64,000 nucleotides of DNA from Falsiroseomonas bella (GTDB taxonomy: Bacteria; Pseudomonadota; Alphaproteobacteria; Acetobacterales; Acetobacteraceae): contig NZ_QGNA01000004.1 of assembly GCF_003173615.1 (NCBI RefSeq), positions 496,001 through 560,000 of the forward strand, written 5' to 3'. Of the stretch, positions 25,031 through 34,656 are shown one piece after another. The position numbers were made by a program, and so were the translations under genes. The stretch's first letter is position 1. Each line of letters begins with the position of its first letter. The notes under the pieces are model-generated. The model saw only the letters and a list, made by a program, of their open reading frames with translations. It searched no databases and was not told the origin of the DNA.

Positions 25031-26245
25031 ATGACCGCCTTCTCGCCTTCCCGCCGCACCGTGCTGCTGGGCGCGGCGGCCGCGCTGGCCGCCCCCCGGA
25101 TCGCCGGCGCGCAGCCCGCCGCCGTGAAGCTGGGCATCCTGCAGCCCGTCACCGGCGCGCTGGCGCAGGACGGCGAATACGGCCGCCTGGGCGCCGAACT
25201 CGCGATCAACGAGATCAACAGCACCGGCGGCATCCGCGCGCTTGGCGGCGCGCGGATCGAGATGGTGTTCGGCGATGCGCGCTCGAACCCGGAAGGCGGC
25301 ACGGCCGAGGTGGAGCGGATGAACTCCGAGGGTGTGGTGGCGGTGGTTGGCGGCTTCGCCAGCCCGATCTGCCTCGCCGCGTCGCAGGCCGCATCCCGCT
25401 ATGACCTGCCCTACGTCGTGGATGTCGGCGTGGCGGACACCATCGTCACGCGCGGGCTGCGCAACACCTTCCGTTTCGGGCCGGGCTTCGGGAAGGTGAC
25501 CTCGGGCGCGCTCGACAACCTGGTGAAGATCAACGAGGCCGCCGGCAAGCCGGCACGCACCGTGGTGGTGGTGCATGAGGACGGGCTGTTCGGCTCCGGC
25601 ATGGCGCGGCTGATGCAGAACGAGCTGCCGAAGCGCGGCTTCGAGGTGCTGGAGACGATCAGCCACCCGACGCCGGCGCGCGACATGTCCAATGTGGCGC
25701 TGCGCATCCGCGCGCTGAACCCGGACCTGATCATCCCGTCCAGCTACTATGCGGAGTTCGTGCTGCTGTCGCAGACGCTGCAGCAGCGCCGGATCCGGCC
25801 GAAGGGGATCTATTGCGTGCTGAACGGCGCGGCCTCCAACTTCCGCTTCGTGCGGGAATTCCCGCAGGCCGCCAACCTGGTGATGGACGTCAACCACTGG
25901 GCCGATCCGCGCAAGCCGAAGACCGCCGAGCTGCGCCGCGCGGTGGAGGCGCAGAACCGCTTCTGGCTCTACAACACGCCGCTGAACTACTCGGCCGTGA
26001 TGCTGGTGGCGGATGCGCTGGAGCGCGCCGGCCGCGCCGACCGCGCCGCCGTGATCGATGCGCTGGGCAAGACCGACGGCAGCTTCACCCGCCACATCAT
26101 GCCCTATGGGCCGACGCGCTTCGAGAACGGCCAGAACCAGGCGGCCCAGGCGGTGAACACCCAGGTGATCAACAACGACATCAAGGTGATCTTCCCCGAA
26201 GAGTTCGCGGATGCGCGCCCGGTGTTCCCCTGGCCTGCCAACTGA
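25031..26245 (+). CDS. Liv-type ABC transporter substrate-binding protein
   Basis: A 404-aa type I periplasmic binding protein for branched-chain amino acid-like or amide ligands. The signal peptide has a clear twin-arginine-like SRRTVLLG and ends near AGAQ. The mature start VKLGILQPVTGALAQDGEYG is the Peripla_BP_6 opening. VVAVVGGFASPICLAASQAA and TVVVVHEDGLFGSG form the two lobes. The ribosome site CAGGGAG is about 10 bases upstream. It is followed directly by livH, livM, livG and livF and so is the ligand-binding part of that importer. Confidence 0.92.
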   Translation: MTAFSPSRRTVLLGAAAALAAPRIAGAQPAAVKLGILQPVTGALAQDGEYGRLGAELAINEINSTGGIRALGGARIEMVFGDARSNPEGGTAEVERMNSEGVVAVVGGFASPICLAASQAASRYDLPYVVDVGVADTIVTRGLRNTFRFGPGFGKVTSGALDNLVKINEAAGKPARTVVVVHEDGLFGSGMARLMQNELPKRGFEVLETISHPTPARDMSNVALRIRALNPDLIIPSSYYAEFVLLSQTLQQRRIRPKGIYCVLNGAASNFRFVREFPQAANLVMDVNHWADPRKPKTAELRRAVEAQNRFWLYNTPLNYSAVMLVADALERAGRADRAAVIDALGKTDGSFTRHIMPYGPTRFENGQNQAAQAVNTQVINNDIKVIFPEEFADARPVFPWPAN

Positions 26246-26251
26246 TCCGCA

Positions 26252-27130
26252 TTGCGTTCCTACCCGCCTGAGATCATCGGGGAGGCCGTGCTCAACGGCC
26301 TCCTCACCGGGGCCATATACGGGCTGGTGGCGCTGGGGCTGACGCTGGTCTACGGCGTACTCCACATCATCAACTTCGCCCATGGCGCGCTGCTGACGCT
26401 GGCGATGTACGCCGCCTTCGTCGCGTGGAAGGTCTTCGGCCTCGATCCCTATGTCGCGATCCTGCCGCTCGTGCCGTTGTTCTTCGCGCTGGGCTACGGG
26501 GTGCAGCGGCTGGTGATCATGCCGGCGAGCAAGGGCGAGGATTCCAACATCCTGCTCGTCACGCTCGGCCTCTCGATCGTCATCGAGAACGTGATGCTGG
26601 CGATCTTCCGCTCCGACACACTTTCCGTGCAGGTGCCCTACGCGATGGAGGTTGTGGAGCTCGGGCCGATGCTGCTCGGCTTCCCGCGGGTGGTGGGCTT
26701 CGGCGTGGCCTTCCTGGTCGCTGCGGTGCTGTTCGTCATCCTCACCATGACGGACACCGGCCGCGCCATCCGCGCGGTGGCGAAGGAACGCACGGGCGCG
26801 GCGCTGGTCGGCATCGACGTGAAGCACATCTACGCCGTCACCTTCGGCATCGGCACGGCGTGCCTGGCGGTCGCCGCCTGCCTGCTGCTGCCCTTCTTCT
26901 ACGTGAACCCGCGGGTCGGCAACGCCTTCGTGCTGGTGGCCTTCACCATCGTCGTGCTGGGGGGCATGGGCAGCGTGCCGGGCGCGCTGCTGGGCGGCCT
27001 GTTCATCGGCGTGATGGAGAGCCTCTCGGGCCTCTATTTCGGCGAAAGCCTCGGCCAGATCGGCATCTTCCTGATCTTCATCCTGGTGCTGCTGTTCCGC
27101 CCGACGGGCTTGTTCGGGGCAAAGGCGTGA
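26252..27130 (+). CDS. livH: Branched-chain amino acid-type ABC permease LivH
   Basis: A 292-aa inner-membrane permease with about eight hydrophobic helices. Diagnostic segments: NGLLTGAIYGLVALGLTLVY at the N-terminus, INFAHGALLTLAMYA, and the LGGMGSVPGALLGGLFIGV segment near the C-terminus. The best start is TTG at 26252, six bases after the binding-protein stop; an internal GTG at 26288 would still retain all helices. The stop overlaps the livM GTG start. Confidence 0.92.
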   Translation: MRSYPPEIIGEAVLNGLLTGAIYGLVALGLTLVYGVLHIINFAHGALLTLAMYAAFVAWKVFGLDPYVAILPLVPLFFALGYGVQRLVIMPASKGEDSNILLVTLGLSIVIENVMLAIFRSDTLSVQVPYAMEVVELGPMLLGFPRVVGFGVAFLVAAVLFVILTMTDTGRAIRAVAKERTGAALVGIDVKHIYAVTFGIGTACLAVAACLLLPFFYVNPRVGNAFVLVAFTIVVLGGMGSVPGALLGGLFIGVMESLSGLYFGESLGQIGIFLIFILVLLFRPTGLFGAKA

Positions 27131-28077
27131 CGGCGAAGGACCTTCTTCCGATCGCGCTCTTCGCCGCCGTGGCGGCGTTGCTGCCGCTGTTCGTCACGCA
27201 GAACACCTGGCTGAACTTCGCGGTCTTCACGCTGATCATCTGCCTGGCCGCGCAGGGCTGGAACATCCTGGGCGGCTATGGCGGGCAGTACAGCTTCGGC
27301 CATGCCGCCTTCTTCGGCACCGCCGCCTATGCCACCGCCATCCTGCAGATGCGCTACGGGATGAACGCCTATCCGGCCTTCGCCGTCGGTGTGGCGGCGG
27401 CGAGCGCGGTGGGCGCGGTGATCGGCTTCCTCTCCTTCCGGTCGGGCCTGCGCGGCAGCTACTTCGCCCTGGTGACGCTCGCTTTCGCCGAGGTGTTCCG
27501 GGTGCTGGCCAATGCCAGCGAAGTCACCGGCGGCGCCGCGGGCATCCTGATCAAGCTCGATGTCCGGCCCGCGAATTTCCAGTTCGACTCACGGGCGAGC
27601 TTCTACTGGATCGCGCTGGGGCTGGTGACGGCGGCGCTGGTGGTGACGCGCGCGCTCGAACGCTCCCGCCTCGGCGCGCAGCTCGTCGCGGTGCGGGAGA
27701 ATGAGAATGCGGCGCTTGCGCTCGGCGTGGACGCGCTGCGCGTGAAGCTTTCGGCCATCGCGCTCTCGGCGGCGATCACCGGCGCGGCGGGCGCGCTCTA
27801 TGCGCAGTATTTCCTCTATCTCGACGCGAACATTGCCTATGGCACCTGGATCAGCGTGGAAGCGCTGCTGGCGCCGATCATCGGCGGCGCGGGCACGGTG
27901 TTCGGGCCTGTGCTGGGCGGCGTGGTGCTGCACGGACTGTCGGAATTCACAAAGACGCTGGTCGGCCGCATCCCGGGCCTCGACCTCGTCATCTTCGGCG
28001 TGCTGCTGATCCTGGTTGTGCGCTTCCCGCCGCGCGAAATTCCCGGGCTGATCCGCATGTGGCGGGCGCGGCGATGA
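27127..28077 (+). CDS. livM: Branched-chain amino acid-type ABC permease LivM
   Basis: A 316-aa second permease of the Liv importer. Seen: WNILGGYGGQYSFGHAAFFG (the family signature region), LRGSYFALVTLAFAEVFR, the cytoplasmic VRENENAALALGVDALRVK coupling loop that contacts the ATPase, and IIGGAGTVFGPVLGGVVL. The GTG at 27127 overlaps the livH stop (GTGA). The frame is open upstream inside livH, but those residues are not LivM-like. The stop overlaps livG. Confidence 0.92.
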   Translation: MTAKDLLPIALFAAVAALLPLFVTQNTWLNFAVFTLIICLAAQGWNILGGYGGQYSFGHAAFFGTAAYATAILQMRYGMNAYPAFAVGVAAASAVGAVIGFLSFRSGLRGSYFALVTLAFAEVFRVLANASEVTGGAAGILIKLDVRPANFQFDSRASFYWIALGLVTAALVVTRALERSRLGAQLVAVRENENAALALGVDALRVKLSAIALSAAITGAAGALYAQYFLYLDANIAYGTWISVEALLAPIIGGAGTVFGPVLGGVVLHGLSEFTKTLVGRIPGLDLVIFGVLLILVVRFPPREIPGLIRMWRARR

Positions 28078-28829
28078 TCGAGCCCGATCCGGCCTTCCTC
28101 TCCGTGCATTCCGTCTCGAAGCGATTCGGCGGCCTGCTGGCCGTCAGCGAGGCGAGCTTCACGGTGAAGGAAGGCAGCATCACCGGGCTGATCGGGCCGA
28201 ACGGCGCGGGCAAGACGACACTCTTCGCCATCGTCTCCGGCTTCGAGAAGCCGACCAGCGGCCGCGTCCTGTGGCGCGGCGAGGAGATCACGGGCCGCCC
28301 GCCGCATCGCCTGGCGCAGGACGGCATCGCGCGCACCTTCCAGATCGTGCAGCCCTTCGCGGGGCTGTCGGTGCGGGAGAACATCGCGGTCGGCGCCTTC
28401 CTGCGGCATCGCCGGCGCGCCGATGCACTCGCCGTGGCTGAGCAGGTCGCGGAGCGCGTCGGCCTTTCGGCGGAGCTCGACAAGCCCGCTGCGGCGCTGA
28501 CGGTCGCAGGGCGCAAGCGCGTGGAGCTGGCGAAGGCGTTGGCGACGCAGCCGAAGCTGCTGCTGCTGGACGAGGTGCTGGCGGGGCTCAACCCGTCGGA
28601 GGTGCGCGACATCGTGCCCGTGGTGCGCGCCATCCGCGACGGCGGCATCACGGTGTTCATGATCGAGCATGTGATGCAGGCGGTGATGAACCTGTGCGAG
28701 GCCGTGCATGTGCTGGCGCAGGGCCGCATCATCGCAGGCGGCACGCCGGCGGAGGTGGTGCGCGACCCCGCCGTGATCGAGGCGTATCTGGGGCATGGCG
28801 CCGCAACCCGGCTGGCATCCCATGCTTGA
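28074..28829 (+). CDS. livG: Branched-chain amino acid-type ABC ATPase LivG
   Basis: A 251-aa ATP-binding subunit. Walker A is GPNGAGKTTLF, the Q-loop region contains ARTFQIVQPFAGLSVREN, and Walker B is LLLLDEVLAGLNPSE. The signature region reads AGRKRVELAKAL, the degenerate LivG form. The ATG at 28074 overlaps the livM stop (ATGA); a GTG at 28059 is an inferior alternative. The C-terminus overlaps livF by 8 bp. Confidence 0.92.
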   Translation: MIEPDPAFLSVHSVSKRFGGLLAVSEASFTVKEGSITGLIGPNGAGKTTLFAIVSGFEKPTSGRVLWRGEEITGRPPHRLAQDGIARTFQIVQPFAGLSVRENIAVGAFLRHRRRADALAVAEQVAERVGLSAELDKPAAALTVAGRKRVELAKALATQPKLLLLDEVLAGLNPSEVRDIVPVVRAIRDGGITVFMIEHVMQAVMNLCEAVHVLAQGRIIAGGTPAEVVRDPAVIEAYLGHGAATRLASHA

Positions 28830-29523
28830 GGTGAAGGACCTGGTCGCCGGCTACGGCCTGACGCGCGTTCTGGAAGGCGTCTCGCTGGAGGTGCGCGCGG
28901 GCGAGATCGTGGCTGTGCTCGGATCGAACGGCGCGGGCAAGACGACGCTGAACATGGTGCTGAGCGGGCTGGTGAAGCCGCGCGGCGGCAGCGTCGCCTT
29001 CCAGGGCGCGGACATCACGGGGCGCGCGCCGGCCGAGATCATGGCGCGCGGCCTGATCCAGGTGCCGGAAGGGCGCAAGATCTTTCCCAACCTGAGCGTG
29101 CGGGAGAATCTGGAGCTGGGTTCGTATCGCCGCGCGAAGGCGAATCGCGCGGCCAACCTCGACCGCGTCTTCACCACCTTTCCGCGGCTGAAGGAACGTG
29201 TCGGCCAGGCTGCCGGCACGCTCTCGGGCGGGGAGCAGCAGATGCTGGCGATCGGCCGGGGCATGATGGCGGAGCCGAAGCTGCTGATCCTGGATGAACC
29301 CTCGCTCGGCCTGTCGCCGCTTCTGGTCGAGGAGATGTTCGCGCTGATCCGCAGGCTGCACGGCGAGGGTCTCGCGATCATGCTGGTGGAGCAGAATGTC
29401 GCGCAGTCGCTGGAGATTGCCGACCGCGCGTATGTGCTGGAACATGGCGCCTTCGCGCTGTCGGGTCCCGCCGCGCAGGTGCGCGAGGATCCGGAGTTGA
29501 AGCGCGCCTATCTGGGACTGTGA
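28822..29523 (+). CDS. livF: Branched-chain amino acid-type ABC ATPase LivF
   Basis: A 233-aa second ATP-binding subunit with Walker A GSNGAGKTTLN, signature LSGGEQQMLAIGRGM and Walker B LLILDEPSLGLSP, plus the LivF-typical GLIQVPEGRKIFPNLSV. The ATG at 28822 gives the normal MLEVKDLVAGYG opening. An ATG at 28795 would add nine residues and overlap livG by 35 bp. It completes the SBP-H-M-G-F set, after which the catabolic enzymes begin. Confidence 0.92.
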   Translation: MLEVKDLVAGYGLTRVLEGVSLEVRAGEIVAVLGSNGAGKTTLNMVLSGLVKPRGGSVAFQGADITGRAPAEIMARGLIQVPEGRKIFPNLSVRENLELGSYRRAKANRAANLDRVFTTFPRLKERVGQAAGTLSGGEQQMLAIGRGMMAEPKLLILDEPSLGLSPLLVEEMFALIRRLHGEGLAIMLVEQNVAQSLEIADRAYVLEHGAFALSGPAAQVREDPELKRAYLGL

Positions 29524-29536
29524 AGGGAAGCGCCCC

Positions 29537-30928
29537 ATGGCGATCGTGACGAAGGGCGTGGAGCCGGCCTCGGTGCTGATGGCGGCCGCCTCGCCCGCCT
29601 GGCTCGAGCAGTGGTGCGGCTTCGCGGCGACGCTGCGCTTCGGCGACCTGCCGGCGGAGGTCGTGCAGCGCACGCGCCTCGCACTGCTGGATTCCATCGG
29701 CGCCATCGCCGCCGGTTCGCAGGAAGCGGAGGTGCAGGCGCTGGCCTCGCGCATGACGGCGCGAGAGGGCACGGGCGATGCGCCGGTGATCGGGCTGCCG
29801 GTGGCTGCGCGGCCGGGGACGGCGGCTTTCCTGAACGGCACCGCGGGCACCATGCTCGAGCTGGACGAGGGCAACCAGTATTGCCGCGGCCATCCCGCCA
29901 TCCATGTCGTGCCCGCGCTGCTTGCTGCGCCGCGCGGCGATGGCGCTGCGCTGCTGACGGCGCTGGCCGTCGGCTACGAGTTCGGCAGCCGCGTGGGTAT
30001 CGCGAGCAAGCTCAACGTCGCGATGCATCCGCATGGCACCTGGGGCACGTTGGGCGCGGCGATGGGTGTGGCGAAGCTGCATGGCGCGACGGCGCAGGAA
30101 TTTCGCGGCGTCATCAACATGGCGGCGTCGCTGGGGCTGGCGACGTCACGAAAGACGATGCTGGAAGGCGGCACGGTCCGGAACACCTATGCCGGCGTCG
30201 CCAACATGCTCGGCCTGACCGTGTGGGACCTGGTGCGCAGCGGCTTCGAGGGCGAGCGCGACGGCGTCGCCACCGTCTTCGGCCATGTCAGCGCCAGCGA
30301 CTTTCGACCGGAGGAGATGGTGGCGGGGCTCGGGACGCGGTGGGAGGTCGCGCGCAACTACTTCAAGCGCCACGCCGCCTGCCGCTACACCCACGGCGCC
30401 CTCGATGCGCTGGCAAAGATCACGGCGGAAACCGGCACGCTGCAGCCGGACCAGGTGAAGGCCATCGGCGTGGACACCTATGTCTGGGCCGCGCAGCTCG
30501 ATTCGCCGCTGGCGCCGAACATGCTCGCCGCAAAATTCTCCATTCCCTTCGCGCTGGCGACCACCATCGTCCACGGCGCCGCGACCGTGCCGGCCTTCCG
30601 CGGCCCCGCGCGCGAGAACCCCGCGGTGCAGGCGCTGGCGCGGCGCGTGACGGTCAACGAGGATCCCGCGATGACCGCGCAGCTTCCCGGCCTGCGCCCC
30701 GCGCGCGTGCGGATCACGCTGGCCGACGGCAGCGTGCATGAGGCCGCGGTCACCACGAACCGCGGCGACACCGAGGATCCCTACACCGAGGCCGAGGTGC
30801 GCCAGAAATTCCGCGACCTCGCCGATCCGGTCTACGGCGCCGCGCGCGCACAGGCGATCGAGGAGGCGGTGATGGCGCTGGCGCCGCACGGCGAGGCGGC
30901 GGCGCTGACGGAGCTGCTGGCACGATGA
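29537..30928 (+). CDS. MmgE/PrpD family protein
   Basis: A 463-aa cytoplasmic enzyme of the MmgE/PrpD superfamily (2-methylcitrate dehydratase, cis-aconitate decarboxylase and many uncharacterised paralogues). Typical segments: RLALLDSIGAIAAGS, NGTAGTMLELDEGNQ, HPAIHVVPALLAA, SKLNVAMHPHGTWGTLGAA and YFKRHAACRYTHGALDAL. Such paralogues often sit beside Bug or Liv transporters and hydantoinase genes, and usually their substrates are unknown. The stop overlaps hyuB by ATGA. A dehydratase, decarboxylase or isomerase step on the pathway acid is inferred. Confidence 0.9.
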   Translation: MAIVTKGVEPASVLMAAASPAWLEQWCGFAATLRFGDLPAEVVQRTRLALLDSIGAIAAGSQEAEVQALASRMTAREGTGDAPVIGLPVAARPGTAAFLNGTAGTMLELDEGNQYCRGHPAIHVVPALLAAPRGDGAALLTALAVGYEFGSRVGIASKLNVAMHPHGTWGTLGAAMGVAKLHGATAQEFRGVINMAASLGLATSRKTMLEGGTVRNTYAGVANMLGLTVWDLVRSGFEGERDGVATVFGHVSASDFRPEEMVAGLGTRWEVARNYFKRHAACRYTHGALDALAKITAETGTLQPDQVKAIGVDTYVWAAQLDSPLAPNMLAAKFSIPFALATTIVHGAATVPAFRGPARENPAVQALARRVTVNEDPAMTAQLPGLRPARVRITLADGSVHEAAVTTNRGDTEDPYTEAEVRQKFRDLADPVYGAARAQAIEEAVMALAPHGEAAALTELLAR

Positions 30929-32604
30929 CGTCTCTCGACCCCGTCACCCTCGCGGTCCTGAAGGGCCGGCTGGAGCAGATCGCGGACGAGATGGACGCGA
31001 CGCTCTATCGCAGCGCCTTCAACCCGATCATCGCGGAAGCGCGCGACGCCTGCCACGGCCTGTATCACGCCGAGACGGGCGCGACGCTGGTGCAGGGCAC
31101 GAAGGGCCTGCCGATTTTCGTCGGCGCCATGTCCTTCGCCGTGCAGGCGGTGATCCGCCGAGTGCAGAACGGCACGCCGCTGGAGCCCGGCGACACCTTC
31201 ATCTTCAACGACCCGTACGAGGGCGGCACGCATCTCAACGATTTCCGGCTGGTGCGGCCGATCTTTCGCGACGGGCAGGTCTTCTGCTGGATCGCGAGCG
31301 TAGGCCACTGGCTCGACATCGGCGGCAACGTGCCCGGCGGCTACAATCCGCGCGCGACGGAAAGCCACCAGGAAGGCGTGCGCATCCCACCGGTGAAGCT
31401 GATCCGCGCCGGCGCGATGCAGCAGGACATCCTGGACATCCTGAACGCCAACAGCCGCGTGCCGAATTCCAATTGGGGCGACCTGAACGGGCAGCTCAAC
31501 GCGCTCGATCTCGGCGAGCGTCGCCTGGTCCAGCTCATCGATGAGCATGGCGAGGCGAAGCTGCAGTCGGCCTTCGCCGCGCTTGCCGACCGCGCGGCGG
31601 CGCTGATGGAAGCCGAGATCCGCACCCTGCCCGAGGGCCGCTACAGCTTCGAGGATTACCTCGACAATGACGGCGTGGTGGATGAGCGCCTGACCATCGC
31701 GCTCGACATGACGATCCGCGACGGGCGCATGATGCTGGATTTCTCGCGCAGCAGCGCCGCCTGCCTCGGCCCGATCAACATCAGCCGCGCGACGAGCGTC
31801 GCGGCCTGCTATGTCGCGCTGAAGCATGCCTTCCCGGATGTGCCCGCCAATGCCGGCGTGCTGCGGCCGATCGAGTTCGTGATCCCGGACGACACCGTGC
31901 TCGGCGCCGGCCCGCCGCGGCCGATGGCCGGCTACACGGAGACCATCCTGCGGCTGATCGGCGTGATCTTCGGCGCGCTGGGGAAGGCGAAACCGGAGCG
32001 CGCGACGGCGGCACCCTTCGGCACGATCAACGCGCTTTCGCTGTCGGGCCAGCGCAGGGACGGCACGCGCTGGGTGATGTTTTCCTTCTTCGGCGGCGGC
32101 TTCGGCGGCAACCCGGAGACGGATGGTTTGCATCACGCCAACAACCCGATCTCGACCGCGACGATTCCGCCGGCGGAGATCCTGGAGGCGGCCTATCCCG
32201 TGATGTTCACGCAATGGGCGCTGCGGCCTGACTCGGGTGGCGTCGGCCAGCATCGTGGCGGCGTCGGCGCGGTGTATGAGATCGAGGCGCTGTCGCCCGG
32301 CACGACGGAGGTTGCGCTGCTTGGCGAACGCGGGCGCTACGCCCCCTTCGGCGTCACCGGCGGCGGAGAGGGCGCGCTGACGCGCTTCGCCTGGCAGACG
32401 GAGAGCGGGTGGGACACGCCGCCCATGGCGAGCAAGGTGGTCGGCGTGAAGATCCAGGCCGGGCAGCGCGTGCGGCTGGAAAGCCCGGGCGGCGGCGGCT
32501 GGGGGGATCCATCGAAGCGCCCGAAGGCGGCGATCGCGCGCGACATCCGCCTGGGCTTCGTCTCGCCGGAAGCGGCCGCGCGCGACTACGGATACCGCGA
32601 ATGA
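30925..32604 (+). CDS. hyuB: Hydantoinase B/oxoprolinase subunit
   Basis: A 559-aa HyuB-type subunit of an ATP-dependent cyclic-amide hydrolase (5-oxoprolinase, N-methylhydantoinase, caprolactamase) or of the related acetone and acetophenone carboxylases. Seen: PVTLAVLKGRLEQIADEMDATLYRSAFNPIIAE at the start (quoted in part: RLEQIADEMDATLYRSAF), FNDPYEGGTHLNDF, HWLDIGGNVPGGY, TRWVMFSFFGGGFGGNPE and LESPGGGGWGDP at the end. The length is normal. It is translationally coupled both upstream (PrpD) and downstream (hyuA), which is the partner subunit. Confidence 0.92.
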   Translation: MTSLDPVTLAVLKGRLEQIADEMDATLYRSAFNPIIAEARDACHGLYHAETGATLVQGTKGLPIFVGAMSFAVQAVIRRVQNGTPLEPGDTFIFNDPYEGGTHLNDFRLVRPIFRDGQVFCWIASVGHWLDIGGNVPGGYNPRATESHQEGVRIPPVKLIRAGAMQQDILDILNANSRVPNSNWGDLNGQLNALDLGERRLVQLIDEHGEAKLQSAFAALADRAAALMEAEIRTLPEGRYSFEDYLDNDGVVDERLTIALDMTIRDGRMMLDFSRSSAACLGPINISRATSVAACYVALKHAFPDVPANAGVLRPIEFVIPDDTVLGAGPPRPMAGYTETILRLIGVIFGALGKAKPERATAAPFGTINALSLSGQRRDGTRWVMFSFFGGGFGGNPETDGLHHANNPISTATIPPAEILEAAYPVMFTQWALRPDSGGVGQHRGGVGAVYEIEALSPGTTEVALLGERGRYAPFGVTGGGEGALTRFAWQTESGWDTPPMASKVVGVKIQAGQRVRLESPGGGGWGDPSKRPKAAIARDIRLGFVSPEAAARDYGYRE

Positions 32605-34655
32605 CCAGCAAACCGATTGTCGGCGTGGATGTCGGCGGCACCTTCACCGACCTGTTCCTGTTCGATCCCGCGCAGAACGCGTTCCGCACCGCCAAGGTGC
32701 CGTCCAACCGCGGCGACGAGGCGGTGGGGTTCATGAACGGGCTGCGCGCGCTCGGCGGCCCCGCGGGGTTCGAGGCGATCGTGCATGGCACGACCGTCGG
32801 GACCAACGCGCTGCTGGAGCGCAAGGGCGCGAAGCTCGGCGTGATCACCACGGCGGGCTTCCGCGACGTGCTGGAGATGCGCCGGCGCGACCGCCCGAAC
32901 ACCTGGGGCCTGTGGGGCGAGTTCCATCCGGTTGCCGAGCGCGACATGCGCATCGAAGTGCCGGAGCGCACGCTTGCCAACGGCACGATCCACACCAGGG
33001 TGGACATCGCCGCGGTGCAGGATGCGGCACATGAGCTGCTCTCGGCCGGCGCCGAAGCATGCGCCATCGTCTTCATCAACAGCTACGCCAACCCGGCGAA
33101 CGAGCGCGCGGCGGCGGCGGCGGTGCGGGCGATCTGGCCCAACCCGCATGTCAGCGTCAGCAGTGAGATCCTGCCCGAGATCCGCGAGTTCGAACGCGCC
33201 TCCACCACCGCGCTCAACGCCTATCTGCAGCCGGTCGTGGCGAACTACCTGGGCAAACTGGAAGGCGCGCTGAACCAGGCGGGCTTCGGCGGCCGCTTCC
33301 ATATCGTGCAGTCGAATGGCGGCATCATGTCCACCGCCACCGCGCGCGGCATTCCCGCGCGCACGGCGCTGTCGGGGCCTGCCGCCGGCGTGATCGCGGC
33401 GGCGGCCATCGCGCGCGCCGCGGGCTTCGAGAACGCCATCACCTGCGACCTCGGCGGCACCAGCTTCGATGTCTCGCTCGTCACCGGCGGGCGCATGGAA
33501 CTTGCGGCGCAGGCGACGATCGATTTCGGCCTGGTGATCCGCTCGCCGATGATCGAGATCACCACCATCGGCGCGGGTGGTGGCTCGATCGCGCATGTGG
33601 ATCGCGGCGGCCTGCTGCAGGTGGGGCCGGAGAGCGCGGGCAGCCGGCCCGGCCCGGTCTGCTACGGGCAGGGCAACACGCGGCCGACGTTGACGGATGC
33701 GAATGTCGTGCTGGGTCGTATCAATGCGGACCGACCCATTGGCGGCGCGCTGTCGCGGCTGGATGTGGAGGGCGCGAAGGCTGCCATCGCGCAGCATGTC
33801 GGCCAGCCGCTCGGCCTGGATGCGATGGCGGCGGCCGAGGCCATCGTGCGCGTCGCCAATGCGAAGATGGCGGGCGCGATCCGGCTCGTTTCCATCGAGC
33901 GCGGGCATGATCCGCAGAAGTTCGTGGCGCTTCCTTTCGGCGGCGGCGGTGCGCTGCATGTCGGCGCCCTGATCAAGGAGGTGGGGCTGAAGGCCGCGCT
34001 CGTGCCGCGCTTCCCCGGCGTCACCAGCGCCATCGGTTGCGTCATCGCCGATGTGCGGCATGACCAGGTGCGCACGCTGAATCTTTCGCTCGATGGTCTC
34101 GACTCTGCCGCGCTGGACGCGCGGATGGTTGAGGAAGCGAACAGCGCGCGGAGCGTGGTCGAGGCAGCCGGCCTGCCGGTGGCGCGCACGGACATCCGCT
34201 TCGAGCTCGACATGCATTATGCCGGCCAGACGCACACGGTCGGCGTGCCGCTGCCCGTGCATGTCATCGGCGGCACCACGGGCGTCAGCGAGGCGATCAT
34301 CCGCAGCGCCTTCGAGGCGGCCTATCAGCAGGCCTTCTCCCGCCTGCTGCCGGGGCTGCCGATCCGCATCGTCACGCTGCGCACCGCGGCCATCGGCATC
34401 CGGCCCGATTTCGACCTGGCGGCACTGGCGCCCGCTGCGGATGCCACGCTGGATGCTGCGGCGCGCGGCGCAAGGCAGGTGTGGTTCGACGGGGCGTGGC
34501 ACGCCGCCACGGTCTGGTCGCGGCTGGACCTGCCGGTCGGTGCGCTGGTGCATGGCCCGGCGATCCTGGAGCAGCCCGATGCGACGGTGGTGGTCGATCC
34601 CGACCTCGTCGCGCGGGTGGACCGCTTCGGCAACCTGATCATCGAGCGGGAATGA
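32601..34655 (+). CDS. hyuA: Hydantoinase A/oxoprolinase subunit
   Basis: A 684-aa HyuA-type subunit with an actin/ASKHA-like ATPase fold. Phosphate-binding segments are VGVDVGGTFTDLF at 7-19, HGTTVGTNALLERKGAKLGV, CDLGGTSFDVSLV and GAGGGSIAHVD. The C-terminal HyuA domain follows from about 510. With HyuB it would use ATP to open a cyclic amide, or to carboxylate a ketone. The absence of a small third subunit gene argues mildly for the oxoprolinase/hydantoinase side. The ATG overlaps the hyuB stop (ATGA). Confidence 0.92.
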   Translation: MTSKPIVGVDVGGTFTDLFLFDPAQNAFRTAKVPSNRGDEAVGFMNGLRALGGPAGFEAIVHGTTVGTNALLERKGAKLGVITTAGFRDVLEMRRRDRPNTWGLWGEFHPVAERDMRIEVPERTLANGTIHTRVDIAAVQDAAHELLSAGAEACAIVFINSYANPANERAAAAAVRAIWPNPHVSVSSEILPEIREFERASTTALNAYLQPVVANYLGKLEGALNQAGFGGRFHIVQSNGGIMSTATARGIPARTALSGPAAGVIAAAAIARAAGFENAITCDLGGTSFDVSLVTGGRMELAAQATIDFGLVIRSPMIEITTIGAGGGSIAHVDRGGLLQVGPESAGSRPGPVCYGQGNTRPTLTDANVVLGRINADRPIGGALSRLDVEGAKAAIAQHVGQPLGLDAMAAAEAIVRVANAKMAGAIRLVSIERGHDPQKFVALPFGGGGALHVGALIKEVGLKAALVPRFPGVTSAIGCVIADVRHDQVRTLNLSLDGLDSAALDARMVEEANSARSVVEAAGLPVARTDIRFELDMHYAGQTHTVGVPLPVHVIGGTTGVSEAIIRSAFEAAYQQAFSRLLPGLPIRIVTLRTAAIGIRPDFDLAALAPAADATLDAAARGARQVWFDGAWHAATVWSRLDLPVGALVHGPAILEQPDATVVVDPDLVARVDRFGNLIIERE

Positions 34656-34656
34656 C